Source of the DNA: Comamonadaceae bacterium
GTDB taxonomy: Bacteria > Pseudomonadota > Gammaproteobacteria > Burkholderiales > Burkholderiaceae_C
Assembly: GCA_947479935.1 (NCBI GenBank)
Contig: CANKBG010000010.1
Coordinates: 1 to 64,000, forward strand
Length of the DNA: 64,000 bases
Direction: 5' to 3'
The notes beneath the pieces were generated by a model. The model saw only the letters and a list, made by a program, of their open reading frames with translations, did no database searches and was not told where the DNA came from. The translations under genes and the position numbers were made by a program. Positions 9,216 through 20,353 of the stretch are shown piece after piece; positions within the stretch are counted from its first letter, which is position 1, and each line of letters opens with the position of its first letter.

Positions 9216-10352
9216 ATGACCGACGCTCGCTCTGAAATTCTAGCCAATCGCACTTTAGCGGCTATCCAAGCAAAACGCGCCTTTACCCTGAGCGACTTTG
9301 ACTTTGTACTGCCCCCAGAACTGATTGCCCAACACCCCGCAGCAGAAAGAAGCCTGTCCAAGCTTCTGGATGGCAGTGGCGCCTGTGCCATTGACCGCAT
9401 CTTCCGATCTTTGCCAAATTTAATGCAGTCAGGCGACCTTTTGGTTTTCAATGACACACAAGTGGTGAAAGCACGGATTTTTGGCGAGAAATCAACGGGC
9501 GGCAAAGTTGAACTTCTGATTGAGAGAGTTTTGCCTGGACATCATGTGGTCGCGCACATGAAAGTGAGCAAAAAGCCCCCCTTGGGTGCGGTACTCCACA
9601 TGGGCAACGATTCAAAAACGGGTGCGCCTGGGTTTGATGCCAAGCTGACCGGACGCTGGCCCGATGAAAACGGTGCCTTGTTTTGCTTTGAGTTGAGTGA
9701 CGAGCCCCATGCTTTGATGTCAACTTATGGCCATGTGCCATTGCCCCCCTACATTGAACGCCAAGTCGACGGCAGCGCCACTGACGCCGAAATTGCCGAA
9801 GACGAAGCACGCTATCAAACCGTCTTTGCGCGAAACCCAGGCGCGGTGGCTGCCCCTACCGCTGCGCTGCATTTTGACGAGGCCCTGCTCAAGCAATTGG
9901 CGCTGAAGGGGGTCCAAACTGCCAATGTCACTTTGCATGTGGGGGCTGGCACTTTCCAACCTGTGAAGACAGAAAACATAGAGGAGCACACCATGCACCG
10001 CGAGTGGTATGACGTGCCAGCAAGCACCCAACGCGCCTTGCGCGACTGCCGCACTCGTGGCGGCAAGGTGTGGGCGGTGGGCACCACCTCGGTCAGAACT
10101 TTGGAATCTTGGGCTCGCACAGGCGAAGCTCAAGGTGACACCCAAATTTTCATCACCCCTGGCTTTGAATTTCAATGGGTGGACTGCCTCATTACCAACT
10201 TTCATTTGCCCAAAAGTACCTTGATGATGTTGGTGAGTGCCTTTGCGGGCTATGAGCATGTGATGCATTTGTATGCGCATGCCATCTCAAACCAATACCG
10301 ATTTTTCAGCTATGGCGACGCCATGCTGCTGAAAAAATTAACCGCTGTTTAA
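9216..10352 (+). CDS. queA: S-adenosylmethionine:tRNA ribosyltransferase-isomerase
   Basis: QueA transfers and isomerises the ribosyl part of SAM onto 7-aminomethyl-7-deazaguanine in tRNA, forming epoxyqueuosine. The product has the family start LSDFDFVLPPELIAQHPAAE, the GDLLVFNDTQVVKARIFGEK block, HVGAGTFQPVKTENIEEH, and near the end CLITNFHLPKSTLMMLVSAF. I chose ATG 9216 (378 residues), still slightly longer than E. coli QueA (356). An upstream ATG at 9174, preceded by a weak GGGA, would add 14 residues, so the start is uncertain. It is followed 23 bp later by tgt, the earlier enzyme of the same pathway. Confidence 0.94.
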   Translation: MTDARSEILANRTLAAIQAKRAFTLSDFDFVLPPELIAQHPAAERSLSKLLDGSGACAIDRIFRSLPNLMQSGDLLVFNDTQVVKARIFGEKSTGGKVELLIERVLPGHHVVAHMKVSKKPPLGAVLHMGNDSKTGAPGFDAKLTGRWPDENGALFCFELSDEPHALMSTYGHVPLPPYIERQVDGSATDAEIAEDEARYQTVFARNPGAVAAPTAALHFDEALLKQLALKGVQTANVTLHVGAGTFQPVKTENIEEHTMHREWYDVPASTQRALRDCRTRGGKVWAVGTTSVRTLESWARTGEAQGDTQIFITPGFEFQWVDCLITNFHLPKSTLMMLVSAFAGYEHVMHLYAHAISNQYRFFSYGDAMLLKKLTAV

Positions 10353-10372
10353 CAACGACTGACATAGAGTGA

Positions 10373-12842
<2,470 letters not shown>

Positions 12843-12846
<4 letters not shown>

Positions 12847-13475
12847 GGCGCCTTTTTGGAGGGACGCGGCTGGCGCGGCTTACGCGCTGCAGCGGGCTTG
12901 GCTTTTGCAGCAGAGGGGCGTTTTTTTCTCGCAGCCTTGGGCCCGTCTTTCATGGCTTTAGCGGCCACATCTTTCACGGCTGCTGCTGCAATATTTTGAA
13001 ACTGCTGTGTGAGTGATCCCCACCACTGCATGGGATCTATGGCAGGCGCATCTTTTTTCTCGGCACTACTCTGTTCATTGTCTTTGGCAGCTTGCGTGCT
13101 ATCAGTAGCGGAAGCCGTCTTCTTTGTTTCAGTTGCATGCAAATCGGGCATCTTGGCGGTAAAGGCCTTGGCCAAATCGGCCATGTTCACATTCATGCCT
13201 TGCAAGGTCGACAAGGTCATCTTTTGAACCTCTAGCGCTTGAATGGTGGCCTTCAATGCGTTGGTGTTTTGTTCTAACCAAAACTGCACCGTCTTGAGTT
13301 CTTGAATGCGTTTGTCGAGTTCCTCCACATTCAACGTAGGGGCTACCCAACTGGCCATGTTGGGCATACCTTGCGGTGAGCCTTTGGCGCCGGGATTGGC
13401 GGCTTGCCCCAAGTTCTGCAAAAAATCAAAGCCCGGGACAAATTTTCCAAATCCGAATGCTGATGTGTCGCTCAT
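12843..13475 (-). CDS. phaM: PhaM-like polyhydroxyalkanoate granule protein
   Basis: PhaM of Ralstonia binds PHB synthase and DNA and controls granule number and distribution. This 210-residue product has the same plan. The N-terminal region has a FGFGKFVPGFDFLQNL-type start and the W-x-x-PT-x-(N)VEELDKRIQELK segment, followed by a helix-rich phasin-like middle. The last 40 residues are rich in Lys, Ala and Pro (AKPAAARKPRQPRPSKK), the DNA-binding PAKKA-type tail. The ATG at 13473-13475 has AGGA 8 nt upstream. No PHA synthase lies in the window, so the role is inferred from family features. Confidence 0.8.
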
Positions 13476-13497
13476 GGTGGTTCCTAGAGAAATATTT

Positions 13498-14316
13498 TTA
13501 AAATTGAGGCGGCCGACGCGCGCGCAAACTGGCCAGCCCTTCTTGGACATCGGGTCCAGCAAAGCCCATAAATTCAAGCGCCAACGAAGCGTCAAAGCTA
13601 GGGCCTGCTTGACGCAACCAATTGTTCAAAGCGTACTTGGTCCAGCGAATGGCAGATTGACTGCCGTTGGCCAATCGATCTGCCACCGCATAGGCTTTGG
13701 GCAACAATTCGTCGTCTTCCACCGCCAGTGAGACCAAGCCGATGCGCTCGGCTTCTTCGCCGCTGACAGGTTCACACAGCAACAAGTAGTACTTGGCTTT
13801 GGCCATGCCACACAACAAAGGCCAAATGATGGCGGCATGGTCGCCAGCGGCCACGCCCAATCGCGTGTGACCATCGACTATTTTGGCCGTCTTGGTGGCT
13901 ATGGAAATATCGGCCAATAAACCAGCCACCAATCCAGCGCCTACTGCAGGGCCGTGCATGGCGCTCACAATGGGCTTGTCGCAATTGATGACGTTGTAGA
14001 CCAAGTCGCGCGCCTCTTTCCAAACACGGCTGCGGATGTCGAAGTCGCGCGCCATGTCTTCCACCAGGTTCAAATCGCCACCGCCTGAAAAACCCAAGCC
14101 TTCGCCGCGCAAAACGGCCGCGCGAACACTGTCATCGCGTGACACATCTCGCCAAATTTCTGCCAACTCACAATGCCCTTCATGGCCCGCCGTGGGTAAT
14201 TTGCCATTGCCGCCCGGGCCGCCTGCTTTCATTTGAATGTCCAACACCGTTTGATTGGCACCACGGCGCGTGATGCGAAGTGTTTGGTATTTGCTGTAAT
14301 CAATTGGAAGGCTCAT
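13498..14316 (-). CDS. Enoyl-CoA hydratase/isomerase family protein
   Basis: This 272-residue crotonase-fold enzyme probably hydrates or isomerises an enoyl-CoA or related aromatic-catabolite CoA ester. Visible signatures are the oxyanion-hole region [13 protein letters not shown] and [21 protein letters not shown]. At the second catalytic position it has [19 protein letters not shown], the VAGD-type variant, instead of the Pro-Glu pair of classical hydratases. The substrate cannot be read from sequence. Its start overlaps the stop of the FAH-family gene by 4 bases, so the two enzymes probably act in one pathway. Confidence 0.85.
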   Translation of the reverse strand: MSLPIDYSKYQTLRITRRGANQTVLDIQMKAGGPGGNGKLPTAGHEGHCELAEIWRDVSRDDSVRAAVLRGEGLGFSGGGDLNLVEDMARDFDIRSRVWKEARDLVYNVINCDKPIVSAMHGPAVGAGLVAGLLADISIATKTAKIVDGHTRLGVAAGDHAAIIWPLLCGMAKAKYYLLLCEPVSGEEAERIGLVSLAVEDDELLPKAYAVADRLANGSQSAIRWTKYALNNWLRQAGPSFDASLALEFMGFAGPDVQEGLASLRARRPPQF

Positions 14317-15332
14317 GAAGGCCTCACTTCCAAAGGGGCGATCTGCTGATCAATGGCGCCGAACAGGGTCTGGCCATCTTTGCCTTTCATTTCAATGCGA
14401 ATGGTGTCACCGAACTTCATGAATTCGGTACTTGGCTGACCGTCCAAAATGGTTTCTATGGCGCGTTTTTCTGCAATGCAACTGTAACCCTTGGTCCACT
14501 CTGGTTTGCCTTTCACGTCAACACTCTTGTTGCTCACGGTGCCACTGCCCACCACGGAGCCAGCGCGAATATTTCGCGTCTTGCCCATGTGTGCAATCAG
14601 TTGACCAAAGTGAAACGTCATTTCCGGGCCTGCTTCGCACATCCCCACTTTGCGGTCGTTCCATGTGGACTGCATGGTTAAATGCAAGCGGCCATGATCC
14701 CAGGCATCACCCAATTCGTCGAGGGTGACGGCCACGGGGCTAAAGGCGGTGGCAGGTTTACTTTGAAAAAAGCCAAAGCCCTTGGTCAACTCATTTGGAA
14801 TTAAATTGCGCAAGCTCACATCATTGGCAATCATGACCAAGCGAATACCGTCGATGGCATTTTCTGGCGAAACGCCCATCGGCACATCGCCCGTGATGAC
14901 CGCAATCTCAGCTTCAAAATCAATGCCAAAGGCTTCATCACGGCAGACCACGGGGTCGCAAGGGCCCAAGAAATCGTCGCTGCCCCCTTGATACATCAGA
15001 GGGTCGGTGTAAAAGCTTTCGGGCACTTCGGAACTGCGGGCTGCACGCACCAATTCCACGTGGTTGAGATAAGCAGACCCATCGGCCCACTGATAGGCTC
15101 TGGGTAAAGGGGCCATGCATTGCTTGGGATCAAATGGAAATGCGTGTCGCGCTTTACCACTGTTCAATGTTTGATACAAATCTTCCAGTTGAGGTGTTAG
15201 AAAATTCCAGTCGTCTAGCACTTGTTGCATGCGCTGTGCAATGCCCGTCGCATAATGCGCTGTGCTTAAGTCGCGCGATACCACGACCAATTGACCATCA
15301 CGCGATCCGTCTTTGTAAGTAGCTAATTTCAT
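14313..15332 (-). CDS. Fumarylacetoacetate hydrolase family protein
   Basis: This 339-residue member of the FAH superfamily cleaves or isomerises beta-diketo acids in aromatic catabolism. The metal-binding core is visible as [19 protein letters not shown], with the E-x-E pattern, followed by [30 protein letters not shown] and [14 protein letters not shown]. The C-terminal [13 protein letters not shown] block fits the longer FAH subgroup seen in Burkholderiales. It is first in a leftward run (FAH, hydratase, phaM, FIST) and divergent from the DUF3108 gene. The exact substrate is unknown. Confidence 0.87.
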   Translation of the reverse strand: MKLATYKDGSRDGQLVVVSRDLSTAHYATGIAQRMQQVLDDWNFLTPQLEDLYQTLNSGKARHAFPFDPKQCMAPLPRAYQWADGSAYLNHVELVRAARSSEVPESFYTDPLMYQGGSDDFLGPCDPVVCRDEAFGIDFEAEIAVITGDVPMGVSPENAIDGIRLVMIANDVSLRNLIPNELTKGFGFFQSKPATAFSPVAVTLDELGDAWDHGRLHLTMQSTWNDRKVGMCEAGPEMTFHFGQLIAHMGKTRNIRAGSVVGSGTVSNKSVDVKGKPEWTKGYSCIAEKRAIETILDGQPSTEFMKFGDTIRIEMKGKDGQTLFGAIDQQIAPLEVRPS

Positions 15333-15445
15333 GTTGTGGCCTCAAAATAGAATTTCAAAATAACGCTTTGAATTTTTTACTCAGTTCTTGAAACGTATTC
15401 AATGCTTTTGTTCAGTTTAACCAATCTGTGACCCCCTTGAACTTC

Positions 15446-16594
15446 ATGATCCCTAGAATGGTTTCCGAAAAGACAACCCGTCAAAAGCTCTGGGCTTTAG
15501 GCGTCTTGGTGTTGGCCGTGCATCTATGGGTTTTGTTCACTTCAGGCGCTGGCATCTGGCGGTTGCAACCTGAATCGCAAAAGCTCGCCCCCTTGCAAAC
15601 CCGCGTTTTGCCCGCTGACATTTTGGTTGCTCCCGTCAAAACAGAAATCGCACCCAAGGTCAGAGCAGCCCGCACCATCCCTCGTCAGCCTCCCGCTTCG
15701 CAAGCCCCACTCATACCTGCCGGCATGAGTGCTGTTGCATCTCCTACCCTGCCTGCGCCAGAGGCACCCGAAGCAAAAGCACTGGCCGCGCCAACAGCCC
15801 CTGACGCGTCGACCACAAGCGCCCCAGAAACGGCCAATTCAGTCACCGAAAAATCCCCTGAATTACCCTCTCCAACCGTTCTCGCTTTGCCATCAACGGT
15901 CTCAGAGTCCAATGCCTTGACCGCCAAAATGGGTGACTTTCCCAACAACACCCAAATCAATTACCGGCTGACAGGGCAAGAACGTGGTTTGACATATCAC
16001 GCCTATGGGGCGCTTAAATGGCAAACCAAGGCCGGCAGCACGGTGCCTAAAGCCTATGAGGCTGAACTTCAAGTGAAGGCTTTTTTGGTGGGCAGCCGTG
16101 TTTGGCGCAGCGTGGGCCTTCTCACTGAAAACGGCCTGACCCCCGTGCGTTACTCAGACAGCTGGCGCGGTGAACGTGCAGCGCACTTTGAGGAGGCCGC
16201 GAAGAAAATCATTTTCAGCGGCAACACGCCCAGTGCCGACCTGCAACGCGGCGCCCAAGATCAGGTGAGTTTGTTCATCCAAATGGCGGCCGCCATGACA
16301 GCGCAAAGCTTCAAAATTGGGTCTGAGTTGAATGTTCAAACCGCCACCGCGCGAGACACTGTCAATTGGGCACTGACCTACAAGTCGGACGAATACATCG
16401 TTGTGAATGGCGATCGCTTAGAAACTCAGCGTTGGGTTTGTTTACCCAGAGGCAAGTTCGACAGCCAAATTGAGATGTGGCTTTCCAAATCGTTGGGCGG
16501 GCTGCCCGTTCGAATCAAAATTTCTCAGGTCAATGGCAACTTCATTGACATGGAAATGCGAGGCTCAGAAACATTGCCACCCTTGCCCTCTTGA
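15446..16594 (+). CDS. DUF3108-type protein with TonB-like N-terminus
   Basis: This protein of about 382 residues starts with a cytoplasmic tail and one membrane anchor (LWALGVLVLAVHLWVLFTSG). A Pro/Ala-rich linker of about 110 residues follows, resembling TonB spacers. The C-terminal periplasmic domain contains ERGLTYHAYGALKWQTK, TENGLTPVRYSDSWRGERAA and WVCLPRGKFDSQIEMWLS, which read as a DUF3108 domain. Function is unknown; an envelope role is inferred. ATG 15446, ATG 15458 and GTG 15428 are all possible starts and none has a strong ribosome site. Confidence 0.75.
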   Translation: MIPRMVSEKTTRQKLWALGVLVLAVHLWVLFTSGAGIWRLQPESQKLAPLQTRVLPADILVAPVKTEIAPKVRAARTIPRQPPASQAPLIPAGMSAVASPTLPAPEAPEAKALAAPTAPDASTTSAPETANSVTEKSPELPSPTVLALPSTVSESNALTAKMGDFPNNTQINYRLTGQERGLTYHAYGALKWQTKAGSTVPKAYEAELQVKAFLVGSRVWRSVGLLTENGLTPVRYSDSWRGERAAHFEEAAKKIIFSGNTPSADLQRGAQDQVSLFIQMAAAMTAQSFKIGSELNVQTATARDTVNWALTYKSDEYIVVNGDRLETQRWVCLPRGKFDSQIEMWLSKSLGGLPVRIKISQVNGNFIDMEMRGSETLPPLPS

Positions 16595-16648
16595 AAAAAA
16601 ATACAAAACGCCTACCCAAAGTGCTCAGACTTCGGTCAGAATGTCATC

Positions 16649-16930
16649 ATGAACTTGTTGTACGAATCTGAATCTTTTGCCGTCATGCATGTGTTGGCCA
16701 ACGAAACCGGTGAGGTCACACCCATCTCGAAACCGCCCACACTGGAGCGCCATGGATTCGAAATTGTGGACAAGCGTTCTGGCAAAGAAGTTTATTTAGA
16801 TGGCTCTTGGGCAGAGATGTTCCAAATGCACATCCAAGCCTGGCAAGAAAATACCCCCACTCAAGAAGAAGTTGAAGATACGCTAGAGCGTTACACAGGC
16901 TTGGCTCAGCAGCCTGTGGTGGTCCACTAA
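16649..16930 (+). CDS. DUF3567 family protein
   Basis: This small, acidic, soluble protein of 93 residues has the DUF3567 pattern found almost only in Burkholderiales. It begins with LYESESFAVMHV, continues with RHGFEIVDKRSGKEVYLDG and EMFQMHIQAW, and ends in ERYTGLAQQPVVVH. Its function is unknown. It converges with and overlaps by 4 bases the 3' end of the AbrB-type gene. Confidence 0.85.
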   Translation: MNLLYESESFAVMHVLANETGEVTPISKPPTLERHGFEIVDKRSGKEVYLDGSWAEMFQMHIQAWQENTPTQEEVEDTLERYTGLAQQPVVVH

Positions 16931-17905
16931 GCCAACTCTACTTTTCGGTAGAGCGGCCCCACAATGAGCAACACCACTATCAAGCGGCACACCTGAAACG
17001 CCGTCACCACGGGCGCCCCCAACTCAAGCACCTTGGCCGTGATGGCCATTTCGGCAATCCCCCCGGGCGAAGTGCCCAAGATCAGGGTGGCAGGATGCAA
17101 GCCTGTGCCCCAAGCCAGCGCCCAACCAAATGCAACAGAGGCAAGCATCATGCAAAGCGTGCCCAATGCAACTGACCACAACCATCTCGGCGCCGTGTGA
17201 ATAAATTCACGCTTGAAGCGAACCCCTAAACTGATTCCAATGAAAAGCTGTGCCATGTTGGACATTTCAGAGGGGATGGCCGTCCACTGAATGCCTGCCA
17301 AGGTCAGGCCCATGGAAACAATCAATGGCCCCATGAACCACGGGTTGTTGCGCTTGATGGCAGCCATTCCCAGAGCCCCAAGACTGGTGGCCATTGCCAA
17401 ATAGAAGACAGACCACCACCAGCACCAATCGCAAACTGTGCGAAGCAGCGACCAAATCGGTTCTGGCCTGGTAGCGGTCCGACATGATTGTCATTTCAGA
17501 AGCACCCCCAATGGCCCCTGCAAAATAGGAGGTGGCACGCATGTGCTTGGCAGAAAGTTCGGGCATGTGGGGCGCATTGTGCCAATGCAGCCAAAGTCCA
17601 AACGAAAACTCCATGGCCAGCGCCCAAGCAATGCCCAGCAAAATGGCCCACCAAAGGCTGACCACCATTTGACCTACATCGGCCGTGAAGTACAAACCCA
17701 GGGCTGCACCAATCACCCACTGACCCACATTGCGCAAATAACCTGAGCTTTTAGTGGGCACACCGCCCACAGACAAACAGGCCGTGGCCAACAAAGGGCC
17801 AATCATCCAAGGGATAGGCGTGCGAAGCCAATGACACAAGAGTGCCGCAAGGACAGCAACCAACAGGGTTAGGGCTATTTGTGAAAAGTAGGAAATCGAG
17901 CGCAA
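16927..17905 (-). pseudogene. AbrB-type membrane protein, split by a frameshift
   Basis: Two overlapping reading frames together spell one AbrB-duplication-domain membrane protein (putative regulator or transporter, usually about 350 residues). The upstream frame carries TPIPWMIGPLLATAC, VGQWVIGAALGLYF and AGAIGGASEMTIMSDRY. It loses similarity after SLRLVLVVV at about 17420. The downstream frame picks up at SVFYLAMATSLGALG and carries NPWFMGPLIVSMGLTLAG and LGTSPGGIAEMAITAK, a second copy of the same repeat. The shift lies in a GTGGTGGTGGTC run (about 17411-17425), where removing one base restores a continuous protein. It may be a real mutation or a sequencing error. It starts 3 bp after the aminotransferase gene. 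Confidence 0.8.
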
Positions 17906-17908
17906 AAA

Positions 17909-19288
17909 TCAAGCATGCTTTCGAATGCTGTCTGCCACGGTGTTCACAATTTTTTCAATGTGTTCTTTTTCCACAATGTAGGGCGGGCAAATCACCAAGT
18001 TTTCACCTGCAGGTCGGATCAAAACTCCCTTGTGATAGCAGTCCAAGAATATGTCGTAGACGCGCTTACCAGGTGCGCCCGCAATGGAAGTTAGTTCCAC
18101 CGCACCGGCCAAGCCCAAGGTGCGAATGCCAATGACATTGGGTAAACCTTTGAAGGCACTGTGCATGGCATCGCCCAACACGGGGCCCATCTGGCCAGCA
18201 CGAGCAAACAGGTTTTCTTGTTTGAGCAATTTCAAAGTGGCAATGGCGGCGGCACATGCCACAGGATGGCCTGAGTAGGTATAGCCGTGAAAAAACTCAA
18301 CGGCGTATTCAGGAGCGCCCGCGTTCATCATGGCGTCGTAAATGAAATCGCGGCATACCACACCCCCCAACGGAAAAACACCATTGGTCACGCACTTGGC
18401 GAAGTTCAACATGTCGGGTACCACACCGTAATAGTCGGCGCCGAAGTTGGTGCCCATGCGGCCGAAACCTGTAATCACTTCATCAAAAATGAGCAAGATA
18501 CCGTGCTTGTTGCAAATTTCGCGCAAGCGTTTTAAGTAGCCCTTGGGCGGCAGATACCAACCTGCCGAACCTGCCACAGGTTCCACAATGATGGCGGCCA
18601 CGTTGCTCGGGTCGTGCAAAGCCAAAATGCGCCCCTCCAACTCGAGCAAAGGATCTTCTTGCCAAACCGGTTCTTCGTTGTGAATGTAGGCGTGGTTGAC
18701 TGGGTCGTGAATGAATCGCATGTGGTCTACACGCGGCAACAATTGTGCGCCGTAAACTTTTCGGTTGGCGGGCAAGCCCCCCACACTCATGCCGCCAAAG
18801 TTGACCCCGTGATAGCCTTTTTCGCGGCCAATGAACACATTGCGGTGGCCTTCCCCTCTGGCGCGGTGATAAGCCAAAGCCACTTTCAAGGATGTGTCTG
18901 CCGCTTCAGAGCCAGAATTGCAAAACAGCACCTTGTTGAGATCGCCCGGGCACATGTCGGCAATAAGTTGGGCGGCTTCAAACGCTTGGTCATTGCTAAT
19001 TTGAAACGCTGTGGCGTAGTCCAGTGTGTCAAGTTGCTTTTTAATGGCTTCTGCAATGGGCCGTCGGTTGTGACCCGCACCCACACACCACAAGCTAGAA
19101 ATGCCATCAATCACTTGTCGGCCATCATGGGTGGTAAAGTGAATTCCCTCGGCAGCCACAATGACCCGCGGGTCTTTTTTGAAATGGCGATTGGCCGTGT
19201 ACGGCAACCACTGGTGGTCCATGTTGAAAGTGGCCGCAGGGGTGCTGGCTGGTTTCATAGAGGAGACGGGAGATTCTAAAAGTGCCAT
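17909..19288 (-). CDS. Class III aminotransferase (omega-amino acid/beta-alanine:pyruvate type)
   Basis: This 459-residue PLP enzyme belongs to the ornithine/acetylornithine (class III) fold. Visible motifs are FCNSGSEAADTSLKVA, GREKGYHGVNFGGMSVGG, the cofactor-pyrimidine Asp in LLIFDEVITGFGRMG, and FAKCVTNGVFPLGGV with the Schiff-base lysine. The N-terminal DHQWLPYTANRHFK segment matches the omega-amino-acid:pyruvate aminotransferase group (beta-alanine or taurine-type donors), but the donor cannot be fixed from sequence. The first ATG (19288) has AAGG 7 nt upstream. It is followed 3 bp later by the AbrB-type gene. Confidence 0.88.
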   Translation of the reverse strand: MALLESPVSSMKPASTPAATFNMDHQWLPYTANRHFKKDPRVIVAAEGIHFTTHDGRQVIDGISSLWCVGAGHNRRPIAEAIKKQLDTLDYATAFQISNDQAFEAAQLIADMCPGDLNKVLFCNSGSEAADTSLKVALAYHRARGEGHRNVFIGREKGYHGVNFGGMSVGGLPANRKVYGAQLLPRVDHMRFIHDPVNHAYIHNEEPVWQEDPLLELEGRILALHDPSNVAAIIVEPVAGSAGWYLPPKGYLKRLREICNKHGILLIFDEVITGFGRMGTNFGADYYGVVPDMLNFAKCVTNGVFPLGGVVCRDFIYDAMMNAGAPEYAVEFFHGYTYSGHPVACAAAIATLKLLKQENLFARAGQMGPVLGDAMHSAFKGLPNVIGIRTLGLAGAVELTSIAGAPGKRVYDIFLDCYHKGVLIRPAGENLVICPPYIVEKEHIEKIVNTVADSIRKHA

Positions 19289-19470
19289 GAATGTGCCTTT
19301 GAGCTTCTAGCAAGCATTAAGTTCGAGCCTCAGTGTAAATTGACCCACGCTGGATCGCAATGACTATTTGAGCTGCCATTACAGAAAGTCACGACTGTTT
19401 TGACCTTTGATTTAGCATTGAAAGCGCCTAGGTTCAGAACTTTGCGGCCTTCCCTGCCACAATATCGTCT

Positions 19471-20319
19471 ATGAATCATGCCTACATTTTGACGCTTTCC
19501 TGCCCTGACAGAACGGGCATTGTGCACGCTGTTTCTGGATTTTTACTGGAGCGCGGCGGCAACATTGAAGAAGCCGCCCAATACAACGACCACGCCACAG
19601 GCCTGTTTTTCATGCGGGTTCAGTTTGCCTGCGACCCAGTGAACGCCGACGAGCTGCGTAGCCAGTTAAGTGATTTTGCAGCCCGCTTCCAAATGACGTG
19701 GAATTTGCACAGCACCACCCAGCCCATGCGCACTGTCATTTTGGTCAGCAAAGAAGGGCACTGCCTGAACGATTTGTTGTTTCGCTGGAAAAGTGGCTTG
19801 CTGCCTGTCGACATTCGCGCCATTGTGAGCAACCACCGCGAGTTTTATCAATTGGCGGCCAGCTACAACGTGCCGTTCCACCACATCCCCGTGACAGCCG
19901 CCACCAAAGACCAAGCCGAAGCCAAGCAATACGACATCATTCAGTCTGAAGGCGCCGAGCTGGTGGTTTTGGCCCGTTACATGCAAATTTTGTCAAACGA
20001 CTTGTGCCGCAAATTGTCGGGCCGTGCCATCAACATCCACCACTCGTTCTTGCCCAGCTTCAAAGGCGCCAAGCCCTACTACCAAGCGCATGACCGCGGT
20101 GTCAAACTGATTGGTGCCACCGCCCACTATGTCACGGCGGACCTGGACGAAGGCCCCATCATTGAACAAGATGTGGCGCGTGTAGACCACTCCAAAACAG
20201 TGGACGACCTCACCACGCAAGGCCGCGACACCGAAAGCCAAGTGTTGGCGCGCGCAGTCAAGTGGCACAGCGAGCATCGGGTCCTTTTGAATGGCCACAA
20301 AACGGTCATCTTCAAGTAA
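19471..20319 (+). CDS. purU: Formyltetrahydrofolate deformylase
   Basis: PurU hydrolyses 10-formyl-THF to formate and THF, balancing one-carbon pools. The 282-residue protein has an N-terminal ACT domain (YILTLSCPDRTGIVHAVSGF) for allosteric control and a C-terminal formyltransferase-fold domain. That domain carries AINIHHSFLPSFKGAKPYYQ and ATAHYVTADLDEGPIIEQ, with the Asn-His-Asp catalytic set. Length matches the family (280). It is divergent from the aminotransferase across about 180 bp and followed by the glcD-like gene 34 bp downstream. Confidence 0.96.
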   Translation: MNHAYILTLSCPDRTGIVHAVSGFLLERGGNIEEAAQYNDHATGLFFMRVQFACDPVNADELRSQLSDFAARFQMTWNLHSTTQPMRTVILVSKEGHCLNDLLFRWKSGLLPVDIRAIVSNHREFYQLAASYNVPFHHIPVTAATKDQAEAKQYDIIQSEGAELVVLARYMQILSNDLCRKLSGRAINIHHSFLPSFKGAKPYYQAHDRGVKLIGATAHYVTADLDEGPIIEQDVARVDHSKTVDDLTTQGRDTESQVLARAVKWHSEHRVLLNGHKTVIFK

Positions 20320-20353
20320 ATTTGAATTTGCTTTTCAATTAGAAAGCTTCGAC

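Noticed and set aside
9720-10280. 186-codon minus-strand ORF opposite queA
   Set aside because: Antisense shadow of queA, with composition typical of a reversed conserved gene.
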